Shown one piece after another: positions 12,226-23,918 of a DNA stretch of 64,000 nt (positions within the stretch are counted from its first letter, which is position 1; every line of letters begins with the position of its first letter). Source of the stretch: Lucinisca nassula. Lineage: Eukaryota; Mollusca; Bivalvia; Lucinida; Lucinidae. The notes below the pieces were generated by a model. That model was given only the letters and a program-made list of their open reading frames with translations. It had not been told where the DNA came from and did no database searches. The stretch is from assembly GCA_963580285.1 (NCBI GenBank), contig OY757013.1, positions 133,111,027 through 133,175,026 of the forward strand, read 5' to 3'. The translations under genes and the position numbers were made by a program.

Positions 12226-12509
12226 CATAACGAAAACACGCCTATACAAATACATTGTAAACTTTACCTCCGAACAATCGAATTTTTTTGGATGAAAATT
12301 TGTGTTATTTTTCTTCTTTTTTTTTGCCCAAAATATAGAGTGTGGGTACTCGTTAGAACCGCCTCATCGAGGCGGTTCTAACGAGTACCCACATTCTATA
12401 TTTTAGAGCAGAAATAAGAAAAATAAGGTTTACCCCTGTAAACCCCAGTTCTACTGTATAAAAGTGGGGCTCAAGGGGGTCAAAATTATATAGGCGTGTT
12501 TTCGTGATG
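12226..12509 (-). mobile_element. Family A MITE (well preserved)
   Basis: ATAACGAAAACACGCCTATA to GGCGTGTTTTCGTGATG. Central hairpin at about 12338-12403 with arms of about 31 nt. Confidence 0.8.
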
Positions 12510-12611
12510 TGAAGCAAAGAACACAAATGTGCTGATCAGAATTCGCAAATAAAAAAAAATCACGTCTTCTCAATAACGTGGCTCGTTATTTCAAAAAGCA
12601 TATTGATCAAG

Positions 12612-14492
12612 GTGGGGCGATACCTACGGAACCCGGGAAGGGGCATTTCTGTTCCAGTATCTAGCAGAACAGAAATTAAAACAATAAAATTAGAGTGGAA
12701 AAGAAAACAAGAAAGATGTCGTTTAAGCGATTTAATATGTCGTTATATTTCTTGTTTTCTTTTCAACTCTGAGAAAGTGGGATGGAATTTAAAACAATAA
12801 AATTAAAATGGAACAGAAAACAAAAAATATGTCGTTTAAATCACATACTCTTTGTTTTCTGTTCCACTCTGAAAAAGTAGCGTGGTCTTTAAAACCAAAA
12901 AATTAGAATGGAACAGAAATCACAAATGCATGTATGTCTTTTTAAACGACATATTTCTTGTTTTCCTTTCCACTCTGTAAAGGTAGGGTGGAATTTCAAA
13001 CAATAAAATTAGAATGGAACAGAAAACAAAAGTAGGTCCTTTAAACGACATATGTCTTGTTTTTCTTTTCACGCTACGTTTTCAGAGCAGGACAGAAAGC
13101 AAGAACTAGAGGCCCAAGTGGGCCCGAATCGCTCACCTGGATGAGGCTGATCATAAACTACATTGCGTCTTGGTGTCCGTTTTGTCTATCAGATCACATT
13201 GCCTTTAGAAATTCTGATTCTGCATTTTTAAATAATTTTGATGCTTCTGGTAAAGTTTCTGAACAACTTTGTCTGATTTAGGATTCAGGAAGAGATGACG
13301 TTGTTGCTTGATATGGTTTGAAAATTTCCAAGATGGCCAACATGGAAGCCATCATAGATAACAGAACATAATAATTTCAACGGTTCTGAATCGCCATGTT
13401 GCCCCGATTTCTCCAATCAAATTTTAAGCTCCATTCGACCTTTGGTTCAGGAGAAGACGTAGGTTGAAAAATTTTAAGTTTGCCACCATGGTGGCCATCT
13501 TGTAGCTTCGCCCCAATGCCTGCCACGAAGTTTCAGCTTGATCTGACCTCTGGTTAGGAAGGAGATATCTTTTTGAATAATTTCAAGATGGCCTCTGTGC
13601 GCAGCTTGATCCAATCTCAATTTTAGGAGGAGATGTCGTTTGAAGAATTTCAAGATGCCCGCCATGACGGCCAGCTTGGATATCGGAACGTAATGATTTT
13701 AGCAAATCTGAATCTCCATGTCAATCCAATGCCTCCAATCAAGTTTCAGCTTAATTCGAACTTTGGTCTGTGAGGAGATCTGGTTTGAAGAATTTCAAGA
13801 TGGCCGCCACGGCGGACAACGGAACTATTTTAGCAGATCTAAATCTCCATGTGACCAGAATGCCTCCCACCAATCAGCTTAATCTGATTTCCTGTTATGG
13901 AGGAGATGTCGAAAATGTGAAAAGTTAACGACGGACGACGGACGACGGACAACAGACTTCGGCATGAGCTAAATTTGTCGTTTAAACGACATATGTTTGT
14001 TTTTTGTTCCATCCTATTTTTATTGTTGTAAATTCCACGCAACTTTTTCAGAGTGGGTCAGAAAAAAAAGAAAAATATCGTTTAAACGACATCGTTTTGT
14101 TTTCTGTTCCATTCTAATTTTATCGTTTTAAGTTCCACGCTACATTTTCAGAGTGGAACAGAAAACAATAATTATATCGTTTAAACGACATATTTGTGTT
14201 TTCTGTCTGTCCCATTCTAATTTTATTGTTTTAAATTCCAAGTTACTATCTCAGTGTGGAACAGAAAAACATTTTTAAGTTTTCTGCCCCATTCTAATTT
14301 TATTGTTTTATATTCCAGCCTACTTTTTCAGAGTGGAAAATAAAATAAAAAAGTATATCTTTTAAACGACCTAGTTCAAACGACATAGTTTTTTGTTTTC
14401 TTTTCCATCTAATTTTATTGTTTTAATTTCTGTTCTGCTAGATGGTGGACAGAAATGTCCCTTCCAGGGTTCCGTAGATACCTGAATTAAAT
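12612..14492. mobile_element. Foldback-type element with tandemly repeated inverted arms
   Basis: Ends are inverted copies: left TACCTACGGAACCCGGGAAG, right complement TATCTACGGAACCCTGGAAG, followed by CATTTCTGTTC and TCTAGCAGAACAGAAATTA. Each arm (12650-13100 and 13971-14440) has three to five repeats of roughly 110-120 bp with AAAACAATAAAATTAGAATG, GAACAGAAAACAAAA and the palindrome GTCGTTTAAACGAC. The centre is occupied by another element (13104-13970). No transposase seen. Confidence 0.75.
13104..13970 (-). mobile_element. Array-type non-autonomous element inside the foldback element
   Basis: Starts CTAGAGGCCCAAGTGGGCCC (hairpin) and ends near GACGGACGACGGACGACGG and CGGCATGAGCT. Body repeats contain CAAGATGGCCGCC, GAGGAGATGTCGTTTGAAGA. 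On the complement the hairpin is followed by CTAG and then T, which fits a Helitron 3' end, but no enzyme is encoded. Confidence 0.6.
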
Positions 14493-14998
14493 AAGCTGTC
14501 GCTCACCGCATCGTTTTTAACTTTTGCAGTTTTTGTCATGATTTTTCACCAAACCTAGAAATGTTAAGCAAACGTATATGCAAAGTCTAACACAATTTGG
14601 TGGCTGGCACCATGTTAACAAAATGGTTCAAATATATGCAATACACACTGAGACCCGCGTTTATGTCGATGTTATTCAGACATAACCTGATGATGACAAT
14701 CGATGTCTGTGGTGTCTCATTGGTTTCTATACTGTTTGCCCAGGCATGTTTGTTTTGAATAATTACGGTAACAGTATATTTCTGGCGAAAGAATGTGCGC
14801 TGTACTGGTTAACCCCTTACGTATAAGCCACCCCAGGAAAAGTGTGGAAGATAAACTGACCGGCTAAAAATGACCCAAAATAGTGTTGACAAGGCCGTTA
14901 AACTCCAGCACAAGCAAAACGGTAACAGTATATGGTAGATGTCGATAGAAATTACTTTCTGACTTCTCAATGGAACGCCTTAGTCGGTTCAAAGTATT

Positions 14999-15269
14999 CA
15001 TCATTAAGAAAAACACCTATATAATTTCGACCCCTTGAATCCCATCTTTTATATAGAAAAACTGGGGTTTACAGGGGTAAAGCTTTTTTTCTTTCTTTTT
15101 TTTCTGCTCTAAAATGAAGATTGTGGGTACTCGATGAGGCGGTTCTAACGTGTACCCACAATTAATATTTTGAGCAGATATAAGAAATATCACAACTTTT
15201 CTTCTTCAAAATTCCGTTTGTTTCGGTGGTAAAAATTACAATGTATTATCATAAGTGTGTTTTATAATG
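14999..15269 (+). mobile_element. Family A MITE
   Basis: AAACACCTATATAATTTCGA to GTGTGTTTTATAATG; the left half of the central hairpin is shortened. Confidence 0.65.
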
Positions 15270-15384
15270 TAAAACTGGGCCTATATGGAGCTTCATTCTT
15301 TACACTGAATTTCTTTATGGTATCCAATTAGCATACATACGCCTTTCCCAACGCATTATGTTTATCGAGGGATTTTTGTAATTG

Positions 15385-15681
15385 CATTACGAAAACACAC
15401 CTATACAAATACATTGCAACCTTTATCGCCGAAAAAATGAAAAAAAATAAGTGAAAAATTGTGATATTTTTCTTATTTCTGCTGAATATATAGCTTGTGG
15501 GTACTCGTTAGAACCGCCTCATCGTTAGAACCTCCTCGATGAGGCGGTTCTAACGAGTACCCGCAATCTTTATTTTAGAGCAGAAATAAGAAAAATAAGG
15601 TTTACCCCTGCAAACCCCAGTTTTACTATATAAAAGTGCGGTTCGATGGGGTCAAAATTATATAGGCGTGTTTTCGTGATG
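15385..15681 (-). mobile_element. Family A MITE
   Basis: CATTACGAAAACACACCTAT to GCGTGTTTTCGTGATG. The centre has a partial duplication (GCCTCATCGTTAGAACCTCC). Confidence 0.75.
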
Positions 15682-15751
15682 GTAAAACACGTAATTTCCT
15701 TACTTGTCAATAAGCATATTCGGTAAATCAATACACATATCGTCACTAGAA

Positions 15752-16190
15752 AAGCGATTATAAGTTACCCCCTTTATATATTGCATTGTAACGCATTGAC
15801 CTGATAAAGATATGCTATCTCAGGACAAGTGAGCTTTATGACGTCAACGTGACATTGTACTTTTATGAATGAAGCGGACTACCGGCAAAAATGGCTAAAA
15901 AGTTATAAGTACTAGAAAAATTAGAAAAAATACATTTAAAATGATTAAAAGAAAATAAATAAATAAAAATAACGGTCAGCTGATAGCAAATATACTGACC
16001 AATTATATATTCCGCGCCGGAATGTTGGGACGCAATGACTGACCGTAAATTGCCGATTTAAAGAGTTTACAAGGGGATAAACTGTTAAATAGAATACCAG
16101 GCCTCGCGATTCTACAAGCGTTCTCGAAGCCTTGCCTGATAAACTTGATATCAAAAGACACGAACCTGGTATTCTCTATTTATATTTTTT
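15752..16190. mobile_element. Element D copy 2, one hairpin arm lost
   Basis: AAGTTACCCCCTTTATATAT, the same GATATGCTATCTCAGGACAA block, and only the right arm (GCCTCGCGATTCTACAAGCG onward). Confidence 0.7.
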
Positions 16191-16721
16191 TTCGCTTTGT
16201 CAACGATGAAATGTTCCAACAGTTTGATGCAATATCGATAATCGAGGCCAGCATTAAACGTTAAACGGTCCACAGGAAAAAAACATTAATTGGCCTGTTT
16301 CTTTTTTGGAAAGACTGTTAACAGCCCCTCGCTAGATATGACATTTTTGTAATTTATATCAAGTTTGTCAGTTTTGTCAAATATTTCTAAAACTATAATT
16401 GATTAGCAGATTATTCGGATTAGTTGCCAATCAAACAGAATTTCCCGATCGCGACCTGCGATAAATTTGTATTTCTAACAGCTATTTCTTTCTACATTTG
16501 CCTGGATTTAAAATAATAAAGGTAGCAAGGAATGTATAGTCAGTGTCTGATTGCAAGTAAATGCATATTTTAAAGAAAAATAAAGAACACAGCTAATAGT
16601 AAGAACCTTAATCCTTTTGTCATCGGTTTTAAACGTTTTGGTTTCGTATAAAGTGTAACTGTCCGTATTCAATTTGAACTTATAATGTGGCCAACAAAGC
16701 ACCATTTACCCAAATCGGAAG

Positions 16722-16912
16722 ATAGAAGTGAAGGCAATGGTGAGGAATCGATACAATGACCTCAATCGTTCCATCCAAGAAGGGGAAAGAAATACAAACA
16801 TGCATTTATATGTAAAATAACTTTACTATAATGTAAACATCACAAGCGGAAAACCAAAAGGACATATACTTTGCCACAATATTGCTAAACGGCTATCCAA
16901 AATGAAAAGATA
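16722..16912 (-). mobile_element. Diverged PLE 3' tail
   Basis: Plus strand reads AGAAGTGAAGGCAATGGTGA, GAATCGATACAATGACC and GGAAAACCAAAAGGACATA. An older, decayed tail. Confidence 0.55.
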
Positions 16913-16938
16913 TTTGCAATACTCACATGCAAAGATAG

Positions 16939-17101
16939 ATGCCTCCGTGCTGAAGTGGTTATGCTACTCGTCTTGTAAACCAGGGGTCACAGGATATATC
17001 CCGGGCTTCTCCAGACTTTCGGATGAGTCTTTAAACCGTGGTCCCGTCTCCTTGTGACCTTAGCTGTTGATGAGACGTAAAACGCAATCACTCACTCACA
17101 T
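16939..17101 (+). mobile_element. tRNA-derived SINE, family S copy 4
   Basis: GCCTCCGTGCTGAAGTGGTT to ATCACTCACTCACA. Immediately next to the truncated 3' end of PLE copy 1. Confidence 0.7.
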
Positions 17102-17127
17102 GCAAAGACGTACCATATAAAAAATCA

Positions 17128-17278
17128 CGACTGAGGTGAACAATGGTGAGGACTCGACACCAAGAAACCACTGAAATGCTGGAGCAAAAGAAAACCAACA
17201 GTTAGACACCGATGAGCCCGACCAGAGACAGAGCATCAGGCACCAACCAACATTATCTCTCTAATTTTCGATAAGCCT
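17128..17278 (-). other. 3' untranslated region of PLE copy 1 (truncated)
   Basis: Matches the PLE 3' region seen in copies 2 and 3 (AGCAAAAGAAAACCAACAG, CAGAGACAGAGCATCAGG on the plus strand). It stops near 17128, so the distal 3' UTR found in other copies is missing. A tRNA-derived SINE lies directly beyond it. Confidence 0.6.
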
Positions 17279-19750
17279 TTACGTTGGAGCCGTCATAGAA
17301 TCTGAGGCCTGACCCACCGGCGTGCAATTAAAGAGGGAAGCAAAGTTGCCAACCGTGATTGGGTTAACTACCATGCATGCAGTCTGTCGTATAATATCCA
17401 TGTTGTACCCAATCTTTTTATATCGAAGAATGATTTTACGAAATTGGGTGCTGAAGTCATTGCGGTTATGTATTTTTCTGAATTTATATACTAAGTCACC
17501 ATAAAATTCGGGTTCCGATAGACCTTGTTGCAGAAGAGATTTAAGTCCAATATTGAATTTTGAAATTAAATCAGAATGGCGTCTATAAAATTTTGAAAAG
17601 GCTTTGCGTAGTTTATGGTACCGATAACCCTGATTAAGGAGTTTAGCCGTTAATAATTTATTACGAGTGTTGAAGCCAGTAACATGACTACACACTCTAG
17701 CAAATCGAATTAATTGCGAAATATAAACGCCATAGGATGGCGCACGAGGAACATCACCATCCAAAAAAGGAAAATTTACAATCTCAAAATCAAAGTCATC
17801 GCGTTTATCATAAATTTTGCACGAAACAAATCCATCTACAATAGATAGATGTAAATCCAAAAACGGGGCCTCGGTATCAGAAGAATTTGCTTTATTTAAC
17901 TGAAGTTCTAGGGGGTAAATCTGACTGATCAAACCATCAAAATAGGTATTATCAATATTTAATAAATCATCTAAATATCTAGAAGTAGAGCTAAAAGCTT
18001 CAATAATTTCAGATTGGTTATCAATGGAAAGCGACAAAATGAAGTCTCTTTCATAACAATACAAGAACAGATCAGCCACAAGAGGTGCGCAATTAGTACC
18101 CATCGGAATACCCACAATTTGTCTAAATAACTTAGTACCGAATCTAATATAAATATTGTCAAGTAGAAAGGTGAGGGCATCACACACTTTCTGACATGAC
18201 CAAAGTGTATAATTCTTATTCTCTTTAGAAGTGAAAAATGCATTTCTGACATTACATGCAAGATAGAGAGAATCTTCTCTGTGAAAAGCCCATTCAATTA
18301 AATCATTAAGCTTTTCTTTTATAAGATTATGAGGAAGTGTAGTGTAAAGAGTGGAAAAATCGTAGGTAGACAGACTAGAAGCACGAAAATGTCTAGATTT
18401 CAATTTATTTAAAACCTCATTCGAATTTTTTATAGACCAAAACAGATTTCTTCCTGATCTTTCAAAGACTTTATCACAATATTTAATTACATGCGTTTTA
18501 ATAGCAGTAAGACAGGAAGTTAATAATTTAGAAAGTTCAGTGGTAGTGCAAGAGCTAGAATTTGCAATAAACCGTGCTTTGTAAGGTTTTTTATGAAGTT
18601 TTGGTAACCAGTATAGCGTAGGAAGCTTGTCTTGGCCTTCGTTAACACACACAGCAAACTTGGTGGCTGAAAGACAAACATGTTTATCTACTATAGCTCT
18701 CTCTTCAGCTGAAGGCTGAAGTTCATAGGCCTTAGTACCACCAAGCTCCTGCTTAAGCGTGTTAACATAGTGGAGCCGTCACACAACGACGACGTTGTTA
18801 GCGGCCTTGTCTGCAGGGGCCAAAACAAACTTCTTATGAAATTCTTGAATACCTAGTTTAAGATGACGTAAAGACGTCTTGGGCTTAGGAGGTAATAAGT
18901 TAGTATTTTGAGAATAGAAAGAAATGCGTTTATTCACTAGTTTTAAAATGCTAAGTTTCCAGTCCTTAAGGGCTTTATGCTCAACATACTCTCGCTTACA
19001 CCATCGATTACCGAATTCATTCAAGGAAGCAGCGATTTCATCTCTACATTTACTGAAATCAATTTTAGAAGGAAACCGATATTTCGGTCCTTTAGAAATT
19101 ATATTCCTTATCCTAGAATCAGGAATAATTTTCAAATTGCCAGTAATTACATGACCAGCAGCAGGATAGCAATACTTTGAGTTTTTACAATGACATGAAT
19201 CAGGAGTATTAGTATCAATATCAAGATCTGAAACAAGTTTATTGAAATTAAAAATGATAGATCTAACAGGTTTGTTATATTTATAGCAAATTATAGGTGT
19301 TTCAGTATTTTGAAAATAAGCAGGAATGGAAGAAAGCACCGATCTCTCACGGAAGATACTGGGCAAATCTATAAAATCCATACCCTTATTAATGAAGGAT
19401 ATTTTGAAGAAATGGCGTTTATGATTAATTTCAGAATCAATGTAAGGACGGAGAGTATGCTGAGTATAGCCTCTAGTTAAGAGTGCCGCATCATATAACT
19501 GATGAGAACTATCGTAGAATTTATTCGCCTCGGTGTCCAGAAGACGTAAAACAGAAACGGGTAATGAACTTAAAAATGAAAGCATAGAGTGGCGTCCATG
19601 ATTTAATAATATAATTGACAGTCACTTCAGTCTAGTATTGTTTCGTTTAAACGCACGTGATTTACGTTTAAAGTTACCATTTTTCCTGGTGCCGTGAGAT
19701 CTAGATCGTAACCAACACATTGCCTTACAGTCAATCTGCGTGTAAAACAT
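17279..19750 (-). CDS. Penelope-like retroelement polyprotein, copy 1 (CxC linker + reverse transcriptase), with in-frame TGA codons
   Basis: One frame runs from an ATG at 19748-19750 to a TAA at 17279-17281 (about 823 codons), interrupted only by TGA at 19622-19624 (codon 43) and 18779-18781 (codon 324). An alternative start is ATG 19583-19585 (codon 56), after the first TGA. From the N-terminus: a Lys/Arg-rich stretch, a CHC-x5-C segment near residues 186-194 followed by GHVITG, the segment LAPADKAANNVVVV up to the TGA, then an RT with LPKLHKKPYKARF (382 on), YDFSTLYTT (first catalytic Asp about 464), GIPMGTNCAPL (547 on) and YLDD (592-595). No GIY-YIG domain follows the RT, and none is recognisable upstream, so the copy is either 5'-truncated or lacks an endonuclease. 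RT motifs and the CxC linker fit the Naiad-type PLE group. TGA as selenocysteine is an inference. A different RT lineage is possible but less likely. Confidence 0.72.
18779..18781 (-). promoter_or_regulatory. In-frame TGA, candidate selenocysteine or readthrough codon
   Basis: The TGA lies between NNVVVV and RLHYVN in an otherwise open frame and is followed by CGG. PLE copy 2 has the same TGA-CGG at 28651-28653. TGA followed by CGG is also a known leaky readthrough context in some plant viruses. From memory of related elements a Cys is usual here, which would make TGA a one-base Cys-to-Sec change. I could not identify a SECIS element. Confidence 0.5.
19622..19624 (-). promoter_or_regulatory. 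Second in-frame TGA near the N-terminus of PLE copy 1
   Basis: The frame stays open upstream of the ATG at 19585 back to a stop near 19768, except for this TGA between RLK and LSIILL. It is followed by CTG. Only copy 1 covers this position, so conservation cannot be tested here; translation may simply start at 19585. Confidence 0.3.
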
Positions 19751-19792
19751 AAAGCTATACTTCCTTTATTATTCTGTTGCGGCTAGAGACTT

Positions 19793-20071
19793 CATCACGA
19801 AAACATGCCTATATAATTTTGACCCCCTTGAACCCCACTTTTATATGGTAAAACTTGGATTTACAGGAGTAAACCTTATTTTTCTTAGTTCTGCTCTAAA
19901 ACATAGATTGTGGGTACTCGTTAGAACCGCCTCCATTAGGCGGTTCTAAAGAGTGCCAAAATGCTATGTTTTGAGCAGAAATAAGAAAAATATCACAATT
20001 TTTCATCGTAAAATTTCAAATTTTTTGCCAAACAAATGGCAATGTATTTGTATAGGCGTGATTTCGTAATG
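19793..20071 (+). mobile_element. Family A MITE next to PLE copy 1 5' end
   Basis: CATCACGAAAACATGCCTAT to GCGTGATTTCGTAATG. The PLE frame stops about 25 bp before it. Confidence 0.8.
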
Positions 20072-20156
20072 ATGAATAAACACTTTATTTGTTCGATGGC
20101 CATATCTAACCCACTATTTGTGGTTTTGATATGAGGAATGATAAAAATATTTTAGT

Positions 20157-20530
20157 TGATATATATCGGATCTTACCTTAGTGCTCATGTATTATTGAAT
20201 TTATTAAACGAGTTGAGGAAAAGGGATAAAATGCGAGGCTTGCCGAGCATTTTGTTCCCTTTCCTCAACGAGTTTAATAAATTCAATAATACATGAGCAC
20301 GAATGCAAAATTCTATTTATCAAATGACAATTTATTCACGATTGTTTACAAAAATATCAATATTCCGCCATTAGTAAACGCGACGTCGTTAAGGACGTCG
20401 TGCATGTAACGTTACGGAACGTATCTAGCTAATTTGCATATTTAATCCACTAGTGGAATATCGAAAATATTACATGGCGTTATTACACTCTCAGACGCGA
20501 AGTCATATGATAAACACAAATAATTTACAG
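20157..20530. mobile_element. Element E copy 1
   Basis: Hairpin 20184-20303 (GCTCATGTATTATTGAATTT / AAATTCAATAATACATGAGC) then AATATTCCGCCATTAGTAAA and ACACTCTCAGACGCGAAGTC. Confidence 0.65.
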
Positions 20531-20821
20531 GAAAATGTATTAAAATTATACCAAAACGTTCTTGATATTTCTATGGTCATATTAATTTAGGATTATTAGC
20601 TAAGTAAGGTATTGTACTAGTAGTTTCTTAACGGAAAGGCTGCGCAAATTATTTTTCTAGCACCTTAAATGAATCCATATAAAGAGAACAATTCTCCAAT
20701 TTCCAAAGTTTGTTACTTTTTAAGAAATTGCATTCTACATTCTGCGTTTGGTTACCCAAGGATTACATTTTGGTCGTACTGCTCATACTGTGGGGATCAA
20801 ACATCAAGACTTTAAGGAGAT

Positions 20822-21312
20822 GTTGGAACAGGGTTAACAGTGGTTTCTTGCTGTCGAGTCCTCACCGTTGTCTCACCTCTGTGGTTCTTTGATTTTTGTG
20901 TTCACGGAGATGTTGCACTGATGAGTTAGGAGGCCTTCATGCTGACTGAACAAATTATTTGTCTAAATCGCGACGGAAGTATGGGCGAGGATTGTGGCCA
21001 CGTAAAATCGATTTAAGCCCCCCAGCGGAAATCATTCCACTGACCGTTCCAAAGCGGTTCTTCTGTGGCGGTTTATTTATGGTGTTGTTTGTTACTTACT
21101 GTGTGTATCACTTGTGTCTTTTTCTTCTTATTTTTGGATGGCCATATGGCCATTTTGTGGGAAAGTAACTGTCCTTATGGCCTTCCTTTGTTTAGGTTTC
21201 CATTATGGTCTGGTCGCTTCATGTTTGTGTTTTTTTTTTCCCTTTGGTGTCTTTGATGGGTGGAGTAAGTTAGTTGTATCGATTCCTGATCTTTGTTTTA
21301 CTTCTACTTAAA
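20822..21312 (+). mobile_element. PLE 3' UTR fragment
   Basis: Starts in GGTTTCTTGCTGTCGAGTCC and runs through GGAGGCCTTCATG, CACGTAAAATCGATTTAAGC and GATGGCCATATGGCCATTTT to the terminal ATTCCTGATCTTTGTTTTAC. Contains no coding part, consistent with 5'-truncated insertion. Confidence 0.75.
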
Positions 21313-21742
21313 GTAGTTTTTGTTTATTGATATTCAATTTATTACATTGGTTTCATTCACTACACTTTTTATAAATATGAATAAATACTTATTTGCTTGT
21401 TTGCTTTTCATTAGCTCGCCTGGAGCAAAATTCAAGTAAGCTTATGCGATTTCCTGTTGTCCGTCGTCTGTCGCCCGTCGTCTATTGTCCTTCTGTATCT
21501 TTTCACATTTTTGACATCTCCTCCAAAACCTAAAGTCAGATAATGCTGTTATTGTTCGGAGGCATTTGGGCAACATGGAAAACAAGATTTACCAAAATCA
21601 TTTCATTTTGCTAGCCAAGATGGCCGCGATGTGGCAGCAATTCCGAAATTCTTTATATGACATCTACTGTCGGTCGGAATAAGTTGACACATGATTGGAG
21701 GCATCGGGGTGACGCGGAGATTTAGGTTTGTCTTTTTTTTTA

Positions 21743-22035
21743 ACCGTGACAGAACCAATGGTGAGTATTGTGGCCATGTAAAATCGATTTAAACCCCGTC
21801 AGGAAATTCTTTTAAATACTGTTTGTTTTTGTTTTAGATTGTCTTTGCATGCATGCACTGCCGATGTCTTTTCATTCTGGAGAATGTTTGAATTTAAAGT
21901 AGCTGTGCTTTTGGCTTTCCGCTTGCGATGTTTTCATTTCGGTTTAGTTCTTTCGTGTTCGTGATTCTTTCCTTTTTGTGTCTCTGATAGGTGTTTGGTA
22001 GTTGTATCGATTCCTGGTCATTGCCTTCATTTCTG
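21743..22035 (+). mobile_element. PLE 3' UTR fragment nested in array element
   Basis: GTGGCCATGTAAAATCGATT through to GTATCGATTCCTGGTCATTG; diverged and internally shortened. Confidence 0.6.
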
Positions 22036-22439
22036 TCAGCAGAATTCTTTCCATTCGATATCTAAGGTGGCCGGATGGCGGTCACCTTGAAATTCTTCAA
22101 ACGGCATCTCCTCCTGGCCCAAAGGTCAGATTGATTGAGCAGGCATCGGGGCGATATGGGGATTCAACTTTGAAACGACATCTTCTCGCCAACCAAAGGT
22201 CCGATCAAGCTGAAACTCGATTAGAAGCTTCTGGGCGACATTGTGATTCAGATTTGCTTAAGTCATTCTGTTCCGATATCCAAGTAGGCCGCCATGGTGG
22301 TCATCTTATTTTTTTTCTATCGACATTCCAAGTAGGCCGCCATGGTGGTCATCTTATTTTTTTTCTATCGACATTTCTTCCTGGACCAATGGTCTGACTG
22401 AACGAAAACCTGATGGGAGGCGGGGCGATATGGAGATTC

Positions 22440-22681
22440 AGTTTTATTCGATTTATTTATGTTGTTGTTTGTTACTTACTGTGTGTATCACTTGTGTCTT
22501 TTAATTTTGGATGGCCATATGGCCATTTTGTGGGAAAGTAACTGTCCTTATGGCCTTCCTTTGTTTAGGTTTCCATTATGGTCTGGTCGCTTAATGTTTG
22601 TATTTCTTTCCCTTTGGTGTCTTTTATGGGTGGAGTAAGTTAATTGTATCAATTCCTGATCTTTGTTTTACTTCTACTTTG
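22440..22681 (+). mobile_element. PLE 3' UTR fragment nested in array element
   Basis: CGATTTATTTATGTTGTTG through GGCCATATGGCCATTTTG to TCAATTCCTGATCTTTG, close to the 3' tail of copies 2 and 3. Confidence 0.7.
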
Positions 22682-23918
22682 TTAAAATTATTCCGTTCCG
22701 ATGATTGGTCGTTAGTGCGACCCTCTTGAAACTCTTCAAACGACATCTTCTCTCGAACCAAAAGTCAGATCGAACTGAAACTCGATGTGAAGCATTATGA
22801 CGATACAAAGATTTAGATTTGCTAAAACCATTGCATCCGGATATCCAAGTAGGCCGGTATGGCGACTATTTTGAATTTTTTAAACGACATGCCCTCCACA
22901 ACCAAATGTCGGATTGAGCTGCATTTGATGGGAGGCATCTGGGCAACATGACAATACACCACTGCTAAACCGTTCCGTTCTAGAATCCAAAATATAGCTG
23001 TCACGGTGGCCATTTTGATATTCTTTAAACAACATTTCATCCTAAACTCAAAGTCGGATAGAAAAGGATCTTGATGAGAGGCATTAGGGTGACATAATGG
23101 TTCAGAACATCGTTCGATTTCGGTATCCAAGATGGAAGGATGGTGAATCTTTAAATTTTTCGTACGACATCTCCTTCCAAACTTAAGGTCCGACTGAGGT
23201 GAAACTTGATTTGAGACACAGGGACGACATTGCGGAAACAGTCGAGATCCGAAAGCGAAGATGTCCACTATGGCGGCCGACTTTAAATTCTTTAAAATAT
23301 ATCTCCTTCCTTACCGAAAGTCGGATTGAACTGAAACTCCAGGAGAGCTATCAGGGCGGCATGGTGATACAGAAGTCCGAAATTTATCGCATTCCGATAT
23401 CAAAGATTGCTGTTATGTTCGTTTATATTTCTTGTCCCGTATAGATGGCTGCCATCTGGAAAATCTCCTCCCAAAGCAAACGTCTGAATAAGCTGAAAAT
23501 CTTAATGGGAAGTGTCAGTGCCAGGTGGAGGTACAGATTTGCTAAAATGGTTCCGTTCTGAAATCCAAAATGGTTTCCATGTTTCCCAATAAGAAATTCT
23601 TCTAAGGACATCTCTTTCCCGAATAGAAAGAAGGATCAGGCATCGGGCAGAATGAAGATTAGAATCGCTTAAATGTGCCCAACGTCTTGGAATTCTTCAG
23701 AGGACATTCTGTACCCTTCACTCGGCACCAGTATCATCTCCCTCTGAATCATAAGTAAGATTGAGCTGTTCAAAAATATTATCAGAGGCTTCAAGCAACA
23801 TGCAAATTCAAATTTCTATAGGCAATCTGATCTGATATAATAGATGGCCTCATTCGCACAATGTAACATACGTGCATGTATTCAGATGAACGATTTCTGC
23901 CCCAGTTGGGCCTCTTGT

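Larger units (their letters stand above)
21413..23918 (+). mobile_element. Array-type non-autonomous element with two nested PLE tails
   Basis: Begins AGCTCGCCTGGAGC and ends CCAGTTGGGCCTCTTG. The body is degenerate tandem repeats built around CGACATCTCCTCC, CAAGATGGCCGCC-like and TTTGCTAAAATCATTCCG-like motifs. Two PLE 3' fragments (21743-22035, 22440-22681) interrupt it. Same family as 13104-13970. No coding sequence. Confidence 0.6.

Noticed and set aside
17322..17504. Plus-strand frames repeated at 25261 and 45438
   Set aside because: Antisense shadow of the conserved PLE C-terminus.
22002..22397. 131-codon plus-strand frame
   Set aside because: Made of degenerate non-coding repeats of the array element (GGCCGCCATGGTGG motifs).
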